Source of the DNA: UMGS1994 sp944386155
GTDB lineage: Bacteria > Bacillota > Clostridia > TANB77 > CAG-508
Length of the DNA: 64,000 nt
Direction of reading: 5' to 3'
Assembly (NCBI GenBank): GCA_963931085.1
Contig: OZ006973.1
Coordinates: 186,001 to 250,000, forward strand
Each line of letters starts with the position of its first letter. The stretch's first letter is position 1. Below, one piece after another: positions 17,591 through 26,048 of this stretch. A program made the translations under genes and the position numbers. The notes below the pieces were generated by a model. The model made no database searches and was not told the DNA's origin. It was given only the letters and a program-made list of their open reading frames with translations.

Positions 17591-19082
17591 TATCACTTGT
17601 ACAAAAGTACAAGAAGGATGGAATTAATAATATAAGAATATAAAAAATACAAATTATCAAACAAAACTCAAGACTTAAAGATGGAACGTGAGCAAGCCTT
17701 CCAAAGTAAACTTCTGACAAATCCCAGTTTGTTGTCAGTAAGTTCCTTGTGAAAAGTATATTTTCTTCTGTAGGAGTAATGATGAGTAAATTAGCTATAT
17801 ACAAACATAGAGGAATAATTGATGCTAATACTTGATTATTAAATAAAGTACTTATTGCAAAGCTAAGTGTTGCAATAGAAATAAACATAGGAAGTTTTGC
17901 TAAAAATTGAATAATCAAGTATTTACCAATTCCCATTACCATTAATGTATCTGTATTATAATTATATAATGTAACAGGTGTAAGTAGTGATTCTGGATCT
18001 TGTTTTATAATCAAGTTTGAAATTAATACCATTAAAACAACTACTAAAGCAGAGAAGATAATCATTATCAAAGTAGTAATAAATTTAGAAAGTAATATTT
18101 TAAAACGACTTTGAGGTTTTGAAAGTAATTGTTTTATAGTTCCTTTATTAATTTCACTACTTACTATTCCAGCTGAAAAGTAAATGATTAGTACGATTAT
18201 AAATATTTGTTGTGCATGATTTTCAAAAGTAATAGAAAGTTTGTATCTTGTATCATTTGTGTAATCTGTTTTTATTCTATTTTCATAATCATATTTAGAT
18301 ACAGCAGCACTATTTTTATAATATTGTCTTGAAGTATATTCATTGTAGCTTGAAAATCTATTCGGTTTAAAAAGTTCAAGAGACATTGTTTGAGAAATAT
18401 AATTAGAAACAGCTTTGCTAAAATAGCTATAATCCATAGGAATGTTTTCCTTAAGTCTTATATTTAGTTCTTCTATATCATAATTTAGACTTTCAATAGA
18501 ATCTTCTGTTAAAGAATCATATTCTTTTTCTAATTGCCCTTCTAAATCTTGTTTTTCTTTTTGGAATTCTTCTAATTGCATATCAGCATATACTTTCCAG
18601 TCATTTTTAGAAAAGACTTCGTTTATTTTGTTATATTTTTCTATAGATTCTTTTTTAGATACTTTATCAGAATCTTCTAATTCAAAAGTTGATTCATTAA
18701 AATATTTTTCTAAATTATTCATTAAATAATAATCATAATACATGTCATAAGCCATATACTTATAATTTTGCATTATTACAGAAGCCTGCCAAGATTCATC
18801 TCCATAAAGATTTCCAATCATTTTTATTAGATCATATCTACTTTGAAGTTTAACATAATTTAATAATCCACTATATGTTGATTTATCTTCTAAGGACATT
18901 TGTTCTTTAGTAAAATCAAGTTCTTCTCTTAAGGAAGACTGAGCAGAGGATGATTGATTTTCTATCTTTTTTTCATAACTAAAAGTTTGATAAAATATTA
19001 TTCCAAAAATAACAATTAATATTATATATAAACTTTTTTTAGAAAATATTTTTATTAGTTCATTTTTTATAAGTTTAATCAT
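17577..19082 (-). CDS. ABC-2 type exporter permease (second of pair)
   Basis: The 501-residue protein starts MIKLIKNELIKIFSKKS, the usual opening of bacitracin/lantibiotic-type ABC-2 permeases. It has one N-terminal helix, a long extracytoplasmic segment rich in charged coiled regions (about 40-290), then five or so C-terminal helices. It is a paralogue of the permease encoded just upstream (19097-20596), with the same architecture and a shared QLLSKP/QLLTKQ cytoplasmic loop. The two probably form a heterodimeric channel with the ATPase at 20589-21517. The substrate is unknown; self-protection against an antimicrobial peptide is one possibility. Confidence 0.85.
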   Translation of the reverse strand: MIKLIKNELIKIFSKKSLYIILIVIFGIIFYQTFSYEKKIENQSSSAQSSLREELDFTKEQMSLEDKSTYSGLLNYVKLQSRYDLIKMIGNLYGDESWQASVIMQNYKYMAYDMYYDYYLMNNLEKYFNESTFELEDSDKVSKKESIEKYNKINEVFSKNDWKVYADMQLEEFQKEKQDLEGQLEKEYDSLTEDSIESLNYDIEELNIRLKENIPMDYSYFSKAVSNYISQTMSLELFKPNRFSSYNEYTSRQYYKNSAAVSKYDYENRIKTDYTNDTRYKLSITFENHAQQIFIIVLIIYFSAGIVSSEINKGTIKQLLSKPQSRFKILLSKFITTLIMIIFSALVVVLMVLISNLIIKQDPESLLTPVTLYNYNTDTLMVMGIGKYLIIQFLAKLPMFISIATLSFAISTLFNNQVLASIIPLCLYIANLLIITPTEENILFTRNLLTTNWDLSEVYFGRLAHVPSLSLEFCLIICIFYILILLIPSFLYFCTSDIKNK

Positions 19083-19096
19083 ATATATACCCCACT

Positions 19097-20596
19097 TTAT
19101 TGATTTTTAATATCTGCTTTATTAAAATACATAAAGCTAATAACAGAAAATAATATAAAGTATATAAAACATATTATTATTGAAAAGTTTATAGTCAATC
19201 CTTCAAACACATGAAGTTTACCAAATAATACGTCAGTTAATTCCCAGTTTGTTGTAGGTAAAAACTTTAGAGTAGATATATTATATGAGTCTAGTTCTAT
19301 AAAATATTCACCTGCCAAATATATAAATAATGGAACTAAAACAGCTATGATAGAGTTTTTAAATATAGTACTAAATGTAAAAGCTATTATCATTATTATC
19401 ATAAATAAAGGTAATTTAGATAAGAATTGTATTATAAGATATTTAACCATACTCATTTCCATTAAAGTTTTTGCATTAAAATTATAAATTAACATTGGAA
19501 TATTCAAACTTTCAGTTTCATTAAATAATATATTTGCTAAAAATACCATTATAGGTATAATAATTGAAGAAAGCACGATTATGATAAAGCAAGCAACTAG
19601 TTTTGAAAATAATATTTCCCATCTTTTATTTTGTTTTGTTAAAAGTTGTTTTATAGTTCCAGTGTGTATTTCTTCACTAACAATATTTGCAGATATGTAT
19701 ATTATAATTGCGATTATAAATAATTGTTGATTACTTTTTTCAAAAGTCGAAGCTAATTTATATCTTGAAGTGTCTTTATTTTCTATATCTTCATGATTTT
19801 CTATTATGTATTTACTTCTTTCAAATGTTTCTAATAATTGATTATATTGTTTTTCAGTTTCATAATTCTTTTCTCCTAAAATATCAATAGAATACATTGC
19901 ATTTTTTGAGTATTTATAGTTAGATATTGCATCATTTAAAAAATTGTATCCAAAAGGAATATTTTTATCTAATCTAATATTAACAATTTCAATATTTGTT
20001 TCAATATTGTGTATTTGATTTTGAATATCTTTATCGTAATTTGAAAACATGTTTTCTAAATTTTGTTTTTCTTTTGAAAGGTATGATAAATGAATAGTAG
20101 CAAATTCTCTCCAATCATTAGAGTCGAATATTTTTCTTAGTTTTTCAAAATCAGATACAATTTGTTTTTTCTGTGTTTCTGATATTTTATCTTCATCTTT
20201 TAAATTAAAATCAAAATATTTAAGTTCTTCTTCTAAATTTTGCATCAAATAGTAATCATAGAAAATGTCAAACGCCTTAAATTCTTCATTCCTTAAAATA
20301 ACATAAGCTTGCCAAGATTCTGCACCATATGTATCACTAATATTCTGTAATAAATCATATTTTATCTGAGTTTTAGCAAAGTCTAATGAACCACTATATG
20401 AAGATGTATTAATACCACTCATTGATATACCTACAGAATAAATTTCTTTTCCAAGTTCAGTAGAGTCATCTTCAAAATAAAAGATATCTTTGTCTATACT
20501 TTGAAAAATAATAAGACCAAATATAACAAGCAAAATTATATAAAAACTTTTTTTTGAGAATATTTTAACTAATTCATTTTTTATTAATTTAACCAA
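19097..20596 (-). CDS. ABC-2 type exporter permease (first of pair)
   Basis: The 499-residue permease is a paralogue of the next gene: N-terminal helix, large extracytoplasmic region, five or so C-terminal helices. A TTG start at 20596 is chosen. It sits seven bases after AAGGGGG and gives (M)VKLIKNELVKIFSKKS, aligning exactly with the sister protein. Another TTG eight codons upstream lacks a ribosome site. The start overlaps the last codons of the ATPase gene by eight bases, so translation is probably coupled. Confidence 0.85.
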   Translation of the reverse strand: MVKLIKNELVKIFSKKSFYIILLVIFGLIIFQSIDKDIFYFEDDSTELGKEIYSVGISMSGINTSSYSGSLDFAKTQIKYDLLQNISDTYGAESWQAYVILRNEEFKAFDIFYDYYLMQNLEEELKYFDFNLKDEDKISETQKKQIVSDFEKLRKIFDSNDWREFATIHLSYLSKEKQNLENMFSNYDKDIQNQIHNIETNIEIVNIRLDKNIPFGYNFLNDAISNYKYSKNAMYSIDILGEKNYETEKQYNQLLETFERSKYIIENHEDIENKDTSRYKLASTFEKSNQQLFIIAIIIYISANIVSEEIHTGTIKQLLTKQNKRWEILFSKLVACFIIIVLSSIIIPIMVFLANILFNETESLNIPMLIYNFNAKTLMEMSMVKYLIIQFLSKLPLFMIIMIIAFTFSTIFKNSIIAVLVPLFIYLAGEYFIELDSYNISTLKFLPTTNWELTDVLFGKLHVFEGLTINFSIIICFIYFILFSVISFMYFNKADIKNQ

Positions 20597-21517
20597 TAAT
20601 ATTCCCCCTTGTTTTTTCAAGAAAAGCTGTTTCTAATGAGATCTCTTCTTTCTTTACTTCATAAACATTAATATTATTATTTTCAAGAAGTTTTAATAAA
20701 GCTGATACATTTTTTCTATCTAAAGTAATTTTAAATTTTTCTTTATTTAAAATTTCTATATCTTTTTCATTATAATCATTTTTTAGAATGTTTTTAATTA
20801 AATCTGTATTATCAACTTCTATAATATAATTTCTTCTTATATTAGATTTCTTAATTGCTTCTATAGCATCTTCTTCAATAATTTCTCCATTTTGAATTAT
20901 ACAAATTTTAGTACAAAAACTTTCAAGTTCTGCTAAATTATGACTAGAGATTAAAATTGCTATATTTTCTTCTTTAGCGAGTTTTATAATTAAATTTCTA
21001 AATTCGTATATTCCTTCAGGATCTAATCCGATTTGTTGGTTCATCTAATATTAATAGATTAGGTTTGTTAAGTAATGCTATAGCAATTCCAAGTCTTTGT
21101 TTCATTCCAAGAGAATATTTTGAGACTTTATCTTTTATTCTATTTTCTAATCCTACTAATTTTACGACTTCGTTAATTCTATCTTTTGTTATGTTTTTAA
21201 ATTGATTTGCTATTTGTTTCAAATTTTGATATCCAGATAAGTATGAATAACTATCAGGATTTTCAATAATAGATCCTACTTTTTCTATAGCTTTTTTATA
21301 TTCTTTTTTTATATCATAACCATTAATTTTTACTGTTCCAGAACTCATTTTTTGAAGGCCGAGTATTAATTTTATTGTTGTAGTTTTTCCGAGCTCCATT
21401 AGGACCAATAAATCCTAAAATATCACCGGGTTTCAAATGAATAGATATATTTTTTAATATTTTTTTATTACCATAATTTTTACAAAGGTTATCACATTCT
21501 AAAATAAAATTTCCCAT
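20589..21517 (-). CDS. ABC exporter ATPase (BcrA-like), two +1 frameshift sites at CGG
   Basis: Read on the minus strand as segments 21517-21392, 21390-21031 and 21029-20589, the gene gives a 308-residue ATPase of normal BcrA-family length. It has Walker A (GPNGAGKTTTIK), a signature region KYSLGMKQRLGIA, Walker B LLILDEPTNGLDP and an SSHNLAE switch. An extra C at 21391 interrupts the P-loop and another at 21030 interrupts the D-loop region. In both places the zero-frame codon is CGG, and reading CGGA as Gly restores the conserved glycine. The start (ATG at 21517) follows AAAGGAGGG. It energises the two permeases downstream. It could be a pseudogene, but the rest is undamaged and the same lesion recurs in four unrelated genes. 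Confidence 0.8.
21028..21030 (-). other. In-frame CGG, candidate CGGA=Gly site 2 of the ABC ATPase
   Basis: On the minus strand the frame reads ACA AAT CGG ATT AGA TCC TGA. Skipping the C gives ACA AAT GGA TTA GAT CCT, that is TNGLDP, the invariant segment after Walker B. Without the shift, translation stops three codons after the CGG. Confidence 0.8.
21389..21391 (-). other. In-frame CGG, candidate CGGA=Gly site 1 of the ABC ATPase
   Basis: On the minus strand the frame reads AAT GGA GCT CGG AAA AAC. Skipping the C gives GGA GCT GGA AAA ACT, the P-loop GAGKT. The restored glycine is essential for nucleotide binding in this family. Confidence 0.8.
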
Positions 21518-22092
21518 TTTTCCCTCCTTTAAAATATTATATATATAAAAAATATTGTTTTCAATATCCACAAATTAACAATTATTAAAATTAATAAGCA
21601 AATAAATAATAAATAAATTAATTAATAATGCACTTGATTATTTTTTTATAAAAAAATATAATTATTACTATAGAAGATAAATAGTAAAGTTAATTTAGTT
21701 ATAAATTAAAAAAGAAGTATAATAGAATAAAAAAACATAAAAACGCGATTTTTAAAAAATGATTTTTTGAAAATTTGCGTTTTTTAATTTTTACATAAGT
21801 AAAAATAGATTAAAAATATTGTATGCAAATATTACAAATAAGCTAAATGAGAAAACTATAGAGAAAATGAGAAAAAGTGAGAAAAATGATAAAAAACGTA
21901 AAACTAAAAAAATGATTTTTTTAGAATTGTTAAAATGTTATTAAAATGTAATAGATATTTTTGAAAAACGTAGTAAAAGCTTACTTACAAGCCATGTATA
22001 TAATGTAACACAAAAAAACTAAAGAAAAAGATAGCTCTTAAAGTCTGCAATACATACGGATTACAAGATAGAGTGTACATAACTTATCAACA
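21518..22092. other. Long AT-rich intergenic region between divergent ABC and nrdD operons
   Basis: No gene is supported here. The region contains two palindromes of the form A(6-7)-TGA-T(6-7), near 21754-21768 and 21905-21923. The first lies inside a larger hairpin closed by AAAACGC (about 21740-21746) and GCGTTTT (about 21777-21783). AAAAACG motifs recur near both and again near 21963. These could be operator sites or structured leaders for either operon. Confidence 0.4.
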
Positions 22093-22120
22093 TTGACATT
22101 ACTTTTTTTGATGATAGAAT
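22093..22120 (+). promoter_or_regulatory. Promoter for nrdD
   Basis: TTGACA (22093-22098) and TAGAAT (22115-22120) have a 16-base spacer. They lie about 50 bases before the nrdD start. I see no convincing NrdR box. Confidence 0.55.
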
Positions 22121-22168
22121 ACAGTCATTGAGAAAAGAGATAACATGAAAAGCCAAGGGGGAAACGAA

Positions 22169-24295
22169 ATGCAAGTTATAAAAAGAGACGGAAGTGCTGT
22201 TGATTTTGATAAGTCAAAAATCATTACAGCAATAAACAAAGCAAATACTGAAGTAAGAAAAAAAGAAAGGGCTACAAAAGAAGATATAGATTCTATAATT
22301 GAATTTATAATATCTCAAAATAAGAGAAGAATGCTTGTAGAAGACATACAAGATATTATTGAAGAAAAATTAATGGAGTGCGAAAAATACGAGCTTGCTA
22401 AAAGATATATTGTTTATAGATATAACAGAGCTTTGGTTAGAAAAGCAAATACAACAGATGAATCTATATTAAAATTAATTAGAAATGAGAATAAAGAACT
22501 TGCAGAGGAGAATTCGAATAAAAACACAGTAATAGCATCTACTCAAAGAGATTATATTGCTGGAGAAGTATCAAGAGATTTAACTAGAAGAGTTTTATTA
22601 CCAGAGAAAATAACAAAAGCAAATGAAGAAGGAATTTTACACTTTCATGATGCAGATTATTTTGTCCAACCAATTTTTAATTGTTGTTTAATTAATATTG
22701 GAGATATGCTAGACAATGGCACTGTAATGAATGGAAAATTAATAGAAAGTCCAAAAAGTTTCCAAGTTGCATGTACAGTAACTACTCAAATTATTGCAGC
22801 AGTTGCTAGTAACCAATACGGTGGACAGTCTGTTGATATGAAACATTTAGGAAAATACTTAAGAATAAGTAAAGAAAAATTTAGAAAAGAAGTAATAGAA
22901 CAATATAGAGGAAAAATAACTGATGATGTAATAGATGGACTAGTAGAACAAAGACTAAAATATGAGTTAAGATCAGGAGTACAGACAATTCAATATCAAA
23001 TAAATACATTAATGACTACAAATGGACAATCACCTTTTGTAACGCTATTCTTACACTTAGAAGAAGGTGATGAATATATTGAAGAAAATGCAATGATTAT
23101 TGAAGAAGTTTTAAGACAAAGATATCAAGGTATTAAAAATGAAAAAGGTGTTTATATTACACCAGCATTTCCTAAACTTGTATATGTTTTAGATGAATTT
23201 AATTGCTTAAAAGGTGGAAAATATGACTATTTAACAAAACTTGCAGTAAAATGTTCATCTAAGAGAATGTATCCAGACTACATATCTGCTAAAAAAATGA
23301 GAGAGAATTATGAAGGCAATGTGTTTAGTCCAATGGGATGTAGAAGCTTTTTAGCTCCTTGGAAAGATAAAGATGGTAATTATAAGTTTGAAGGTAGATT
23401 TAATCAAGGTGTAGTAAGTATTAATTTGCCTCAGATAGGAATAATAGCAAACGGTAATGAAGATAAATTCTGGAAATTATTTGATGAAAGATTAGAAATA
23501 TGTAAAGAAGCATTAATGTGCAGACATAATGCTTTAAAAGGTATCACATCAGATGTAAGTCCAATACATTGGAGATATGGTGCTATTGCAAGACTTGGAA
23601 AAGGTGAAAAAATAGACGATTTATTATATGGAGGATATTCAAGTATATCTCTTGGATATATTGGAATATATGAAGTTACTAAATTGATGACAGGCGAGTC
23701 TCATACGACTAAAGTAGGACATGATTTTGCTTTAAAGGTTATGAAACATTTAAATGAAACAGTAAATAGATGGAAAGAAGAGACTAATATAGGATTTGCC
23801 CTATATGGAACACCAGCTGAAAGTTTATGCTATAAATTTGCAAAAATAGATAAGGAAAGATTTGGAATTATTAAAGATGTAACAGATAAAGGATATTATA
23901 CAAATTCTTATCATGTTGATGTAAGAGAGAAAATAGATGCATTTGAAAAGTTGAAATTTGAAAGCGAATTCCAAGATTTATCAAGAGGTGGAGCTATTTC
24001 ATATGTTGAAATTCCTAATATGCAAAACAACTTAAAAGCATTAGAAGAAGTTGTAAAATTTATATATGATAATATTCAATATGCTGAATTTAATACTAAG
24101 TCAGATTATTGCCATGTATGTGGTTTTGATGGAGAGATAATAATTAATGAACAAGGAGAATGGGAATGCCCACAATGCGGAAATAAAGATCATTCAAAGA
24201 TGAATGTGGTTAGACGTACATGTGGATATTTAGGAGAAAACTTCTGGAATACAGGAAAGACAAAAGAAATTAAATCAAGGGTATTACATTTATAA
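22169..24295 (+). CDS. nrdD: Anaerobic ribonucleoside-triphosphate reductase
   Basis: The class III reductase makes deoxyribonucleotides without oxygen. The 708-residue product starts with an ATP-cone domain (MQVIKRDGSAVDFDKSKI, about 1-90), continues with the glycyl-radical enzyme core, a zinc site of two CxxC pairs (CHVCG and CPQCG) and ends with the radical motif RTCGYLG. The start at 22169 follows AAGGGGG by seven bases; an earlier in-frame ATG at 22145 lacks such a site. The activase NrdG follows about 195 bases downstream. Confidence 0.96.
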   Translation: MQVIKRDGSAVDFDKSKIITAINKANTEVRKKERATKEDIDSIIEFIISQNKRRMLVEDIQDIIEEKLMECEKYELAKRYIVYRYNRALVRKANTTDESILKLIRNENKELAEENSNKNTVIASTQRDYIAGEVSRDLTRRVLLPEKITKANEEGILHFHDADYFVQPIFNCCLINIGDMLDNGTVMNGKLIESPKSFQVACTVTTQIIAAVASNQYGGQSVDMKHLGKYLRISKEKFRKEVIEQYRGKITDDVIDGLVEQRLKYELRSGVQTIQYQINTLMTTNGQSPFVTLFLHLEEGDEYIEENAMIIEEVLRQRYQGIKNEKGVYITPAFPKLVYVLDEFNCLKGGKYDYLTKLAVKCSSKRMYPDYISAKKMRENYEGNVFSPMGCRSFLAPWKDKDGNYKFEGRFNQGVVSINLPQIGIIANGNEDKFWKLFDERLEICKEALMCRHNALKGITSDVSPIHWRYGAIARLGKGEKIDDLLYGGYSSISLGYIGIYEVTKLMTGESHTTKVGHDFALKVMKHLNETVNRWKEETNIGFALYGTPAESLCYKFAKIDKERFGIIKDVTDKGYYTNSYHVDVREKIDAFEKLKFESEFQDLSRGGAISYVEIPNMQNNLKALEEVVKFIYDNIQYAEFNTKSDYCHVCGFDGEIIINEQGEWECPQCGNKDHSKMNVVRRTCGYLGENFWNTGKTKEIKSRVLHL

Positions 24296-24420
24296 TTCAT
24301 AAAAACAGATAAAGCAATTAATATACAAAAGATAAAATAATATAAAATTCCTTTAAATTTATTTTAAGCAAAAGAAGAAGTAATAAGATTCTAAAGAAAA
24401 ATTAAAACACTAAAGATAGA

Positions 24421-24461
24421 AAATTAAATACTAGGGATTAAATATTCCTAGTATTTAATTT
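24421..24461 (+). promoter_or_regulatory. Perfect 15-bp hairpin between nrdD and nrdG
   Basis: AAATTAAATACTAGG (24421-24435) pairs perfectly with CCTAGTATTTAATTT (24447-24461), with an 11-base loop. A long U tract is missing, so it may be an attenuator or an RNA-stability element that sets the nrdD:nrdG ratio rather than a full terminator. Confidence 0.6.
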
Positions 24462-24489
24462 AAACATCTAAGAAGGGATGGAAAAACAT

Positions 24490-25020
24490 ATGAATTATGC
24501 AGATATAAAAAGAGTAGACGTAGCAAATGGAGAAGGTGTAAGAGTTTCACTTTTTGTAAGTGGATGTAATCATCATTGCAAAGGATGTTTTAATGAATGT
24601 GCATGGGATTTTAATTATGGAAATAAATTTACTGATGAAAATATAGATGAAGTAATTAACTATTTAAATCATGATCATATAGAAGGACTAACTTTACTTG
24701 GAGGAGAGCCCCTTGAATATGTAAATCAAGAAGGAATACTTCCTTTAGTAAAAAGAGTGAAAGAAAAATTTCCAAATAAAAATATATGGTGTTATACAGG
24801 ATTTGATTTTGAAAAGGATGTTGTTGGAAAAATGTCAAAAGACAATGAAACAACAAAAGAACTTTTAAATTATATTGATGTAATGGTAGATGGTAAATTT
24901 GAAGAAGATAAGAAAAATTTAAAATTAAAATTTAGAGGGTCTTCAAACCAAAGAATAATAGATGTTAAAGAGTCTTTAAAAGAGCATAGAGTAGTACAAA
25001 TAGAAAAATTTATATCTTAA
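24490..25020 (+). CDS. nrdG: Anaerobic ribonucleotide reductase activating protein (radical SAM)
   Basis: The 176-residue radical SAM enzyme installs the glycyl radical on NrdD. The iron-sulfur motif CNHHCKGC (CxxxCxxC) lies near residue 26, followed by TLLGGEPLEY. The start MNYADIKRVD at 24490 is preferred, because the ATG at 24478 overlaps the GAAGGGATGG ribosome site itself. Confidence 0.94.
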   Translation: MNYADIKRVDVANGEGVRVSLFVSGCNHHCKGCFNECAWDFNYGNKFTDENIDEVINYLNHDHIEGLTLLGGEPLEYVNQEGILPLVKRVKEKFPNKNIWCYTGFDFEKDVVGKMSKDNETTKELLNYIDVMVDGKFEEDKKNLKLKFRGSSNQRIIDVKESLKEHRVVQIEKFIS

Positions 25021-25085
25021 TATATGTTTTTATATATAAATATTATATTTTAAGAAAAAAAGAAGATTTTTCTGCAAATACACTA

Positions 25086-25115
25086 TTGACAAGCAAATAC
25101 GAATTAATGTATAAT
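25086..25115 (+). promoter_or_regulatory. Consensus promoter for rpsU
   Basis: TTGACA (25086-25091) and TATAAT (25110-25115) are separated by 18 bases. The leader is about 85 bases long and ends with GGAAGGAGGG. Confidence 0.75.
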
Positions 25116-25207
25116 TATGAACATCGGATAGAGATAGACTTAAAAGTTTATACATAATAGAAAAATCCCGCAAAATGTTTTCGAGCTTTGGAAGGAGGGA
25201 AAAATAG

Positions 25208-25378
25208 ATGTCAGAGATTAGAGTTAATAATGGTAATATAGAAGATGCTCTTAAAAGATTTAAAAGACAATGTGCTAGAAATGGAGTATTACAAGAAGTT
25301 AGAAAGAGAGAACATTATGAAAAGCCAAGCGTAAAGAGAAAGAAAAAATCAGAGGCTGCAAGAAAAAGAAAATTTTAA
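25208..25378 (+). CDS. rpsU: 30S ribosomal protein S21
   Basis: The 56-residue basic protein begins MSEIRVNNGNIEDALKRFKR and ends in a Lys/Arg-rich tail, which is typical S21. S21 sits near the anti-Shine-Dalgarno end of 16S rRNA. The ATG is eight bases after GGAAGGAGGG. It is followed by a terminator and yqeY, a common pairing in Firmicutes. Confidence 0.97.
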   Translation: MSEIRVNNGNIEDALKRFKRQCARNGVLQEVRKREHYEKPSVKRKKKSEAARKRKF

Positions 25379-25408
25379 TTAATTGAAATTAATAAAGTTT
25401 AGATAGGG

Positions 25409-25438
25409 GAAACGTTTTTAACGTTTCTTTTATTTTTG
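25409..25438 (+). terminator. Terminator after rpsU
   Basis: GAAACGTT (25409-25416) and AACGTTTC (25420-25427) form a tight stem with a three-base loop, followed by TTTATTTTT. Confidence 0.8.
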
Positions 25439-25484
25439 TTTTGTGATATAATGTGAAAAAATAAATTCAAGGGGGAATTTTTAT

Positions 25485-25925
25485 ATGCTTAAAGAAAAAT
25501 TATTAAATGATTTAAAAGATGCTATGAAAGAAAAAAATGAACTTAAGAAAAATACAGTGCAAATGGTAAGAGCTGCTATTTTGCAAGTAGAAAAAGATAA
25601 ACAAGTAGAATTAGATGATAATCAGATAATTGATATAATAGCAAAGGAATCTAAAAAAAGAAATGATTCTTTAGCAGATTATGAAAAAGGAGGAAGAGAA
25701 GATTTAGTAGATCAAATAAAAAAAGAAATAGAATATTTGAAAGTATATCTTCCAAAACAATTATCAGTAGAAGAAGTTGAAAATATAGTAAAAGAAATAA
25801 TTACTGAAATAGGAGCAAAAGATATTAAAGATATGGGAAAAGTAATGAAAGTTGCAAAAGAAAGAATAGGTGCTTCTTCAGATGGCAAAACTATAAATGA
25901 GGCTGCTAAAAAGTTTTTAGCATAA
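25485..25925 (+). CDS. yqeY: YqeY / GatB-YqeY domain protein
   Basis: The 146-residue protein (MLKEKLLNDLKDAMKEKNELKKNTVQMVRAAIL) matches the YqeY family, which shares a tRNA-binding-like domain with the tail of GatB. Its biochemical role is unclear. The helical N-terminal half and the GAKDIKDMGKVMK block are visible. The start follows AAGGGGGAA. It is the usual partner of rpsU. Confidence 0.93.
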   Translation: MLKEKLLNDLKDAMKEKNELKKNTVQMVRAAILQVEKDKQVELDDNQIIDIIAKESKKRNDSLADYEKGGREDLVDQIKKEIEYLKVYLPKQLSVEEVENIVKEIITEIGAKDIKDMGKVMKVAKERIGASSDGKTINEAAKKFLA

Positions 25926-25958
25926 TTTTGTATAAAATATAAAATGTAAATTATAAAC

Positions 25959-25985
25959 ATATAGACCGATTAAGTCGGTCTATAT
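25959..25985. terminator. Hairpin after yqeY
   Basis: ATATAGACCGA and TCGGTCTATAT form a perfect 11-bp stem with a five-base loop. No long T run follows, so termination may be partial before the M16 genes. Confidence 0.6.
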
Positions 25986-26048
25986 ATATGTATAAATAAA
26001 ACGTAATTAGAAATAATAATTATATTAAAAGAAAGAGAGATTATAAAT

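Noticed and set aside
20589..21571. Calling the split ABC ATPase (and patatin, MBL, spoIVFA and rsmH) simple pseudogenes
   Set aside because: All have the same single lesion at a glycine codon, the rest is intact, and rsmH is a conserved housekeeping gene. A shared decoding rule explains the data better than five independent decays.
25116..25207. tRNA or structured RNA in the rpsU leader
   Set aside because: No cloverleaf or T-loop signature was found here, and I found no tRNA or rRNA gene anywhere in the window, so the tRNA predicted by the CGGN hypothesis cannot be examined here.
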